Source of the DNA: Micromonospora sp. M71_S20
Lineage (GTDB): Bacteria > Actinomycetota > Actinomycetes > Mycobacteriales > Micromonosporaceae
Direction: 5' to 3'
Length of the DNA stretch: 64,000 bases
Assembly (NCBI RefSeq): GCF_003664255.1
Contig: NZ_RCCV01000001.1
Coordinates: forward strand, 930,001-994,000
A program made the position numbers and the translations under genes. Under the pieces are notes generated by a model. It saw nothing but the letters and a program-made list of their open reading frames with translations. It was not told the origin of the DNA and searched no databases. The stretch's first letter is position 1. The number at the start of each line of letters is the position of its first letter. This document shows positions 63,832 through 64,000 of the stretch, piece after piece.

Positions 63832-64000
63832 TCACCTGGCCTTCGTCACCGGCAACTGGAGCTCGGTGACGCCCTTCTCCGGCTCGTCCGGGGAGTAGTC
63901 CAGGTACAGCTCGCGGGCGTACCCGTCGGCCCGCCAGCCGTTCGCCTCGATCCAGGCGGCGAGCGCCTGCACGCTGCCCTCCACCTCGTCCATCGACCCG
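63832..64000 (-). CDS. GyrI-like/MerR effector-binding protein, C-terminal end (partial)
   Basis: The visible 55 or so codons at the window's right edge encode MDEVEGSVQALAAWIEANGW, then a GYARELYLDY block and GVTELQLPVTKAR before a TGA stop. This pattern (AWIExNGW ... REVYL ... TELQLPV) is the C-terminal end of the GyrI-like small-molecule-binding domain found alone or attached to MerR/AraC regulators. The 5' end lies outside the window, so the domain architecture is unknown. It converges on the LacI gene. Confidence 0.75.
   Translation of the reverse strand, partial: GSMDEVEGSVQALAAWIEANGWRADGYARELYLDYSPDEPEKGVTELQLPVTKAR

Overview
The window is very GC-rich chromosomal DNA from an actinobacterium. 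It uses many GTG starts, gene ends commonly overlap by 4 nt, and several promoters sit directly on the start codon. XRE/DUF5753-DUF397 pairs, a lysine-tailed HU protein, FbiD/CofC, PPK1 and long intergenic palindromes together suggest the Micromonosporaceae (Micromonospora or a close relative). I saw no prophage, transposase or CRISPR array. This reads as core chromosome with a few accessory islands.

Layout. 1-3.1 kb: the end of an AAA ATPase gene, a small ORF, an XRE regulator with its DUF397 partner, and a ROK protein. 3.2-6.9 kb (minus strand): plsC-like, gpsA, a cystathionine lyase-like PLP enzyme and a PrmC-like methyltransferase, each overlapping the next by 4 nt. 7-17 kb: fbiD/cofC (fused in frame to a cold-shock-like domain), ppk1, a NUDIX/phosphatase mutT1-like gene, a membrane EEP protein, hup, leuD, leuC and the IclR regulator. 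As I recall, this order closely follows gpsA-fbiD-ppk1-mutT1-hupB-leuD-leuC-iclR of Mycobacterium tuberculosis. 17-18.3 kb: two tRNA-Glu(CTC) and one tRNA-Gln(CTG) in a palindrome-rich stretch. 18.4-28.6 kb: FAH-family protein, membrane protein, glycosylase, arfB, HtrA-like protease, MoxR/DUF58/VWA operon, secreted protein and a second EEP protein. 28.6-33.1 kb: cimA with a leader-peptide attenuator, divergent ahpC-ahpD, PRC-barrel protein and tyrosine phosphatase. 33.1-36.8 kb: a histidine kinase/response regulator/ABC transporter module. 36.9-51.2 kb: ilvE, leuB, apbE, serA, ilvC, ilvN, ilvB (with a second attenuator), a GGDEF-EAL protein and ilvD. 51.4-56.6 kb: accessory genes (DUF4303, SulP, ArsR, membrane protein, PD-(D/E)XK nuclease-like protein). 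56.7-63.8 kb: a beta-mannosidase/sugar ABC transporter operon with a divergent LacI regulator. A partial GyrI-like gene runs off the right end.

How the genes work together. The dominant theme is branched-chain amino acid synthesis. CimA, LeuCD, LeuB, IlvBN, IlvC, IlvD and IlvE are all here, so every enzyme for making isoleucine from pyruvate, and valine, is encoded in the window. Leucine lacks only LeuA. Two transcription attenuators, cimA and ilvB, carry leader peptides with Leu/Ile/Val codons, and an IclR-family regulator diverges from leuCD. The most interesting signals are non-coding or very small: the cimA and ilvB leaders, a serine-rich short ORF coupled to serA, a short ORF coupling ilvB to ilvN, a leaderless cold-shock-like ORF fused to cofC, and at least two families of intergenic palindromes.
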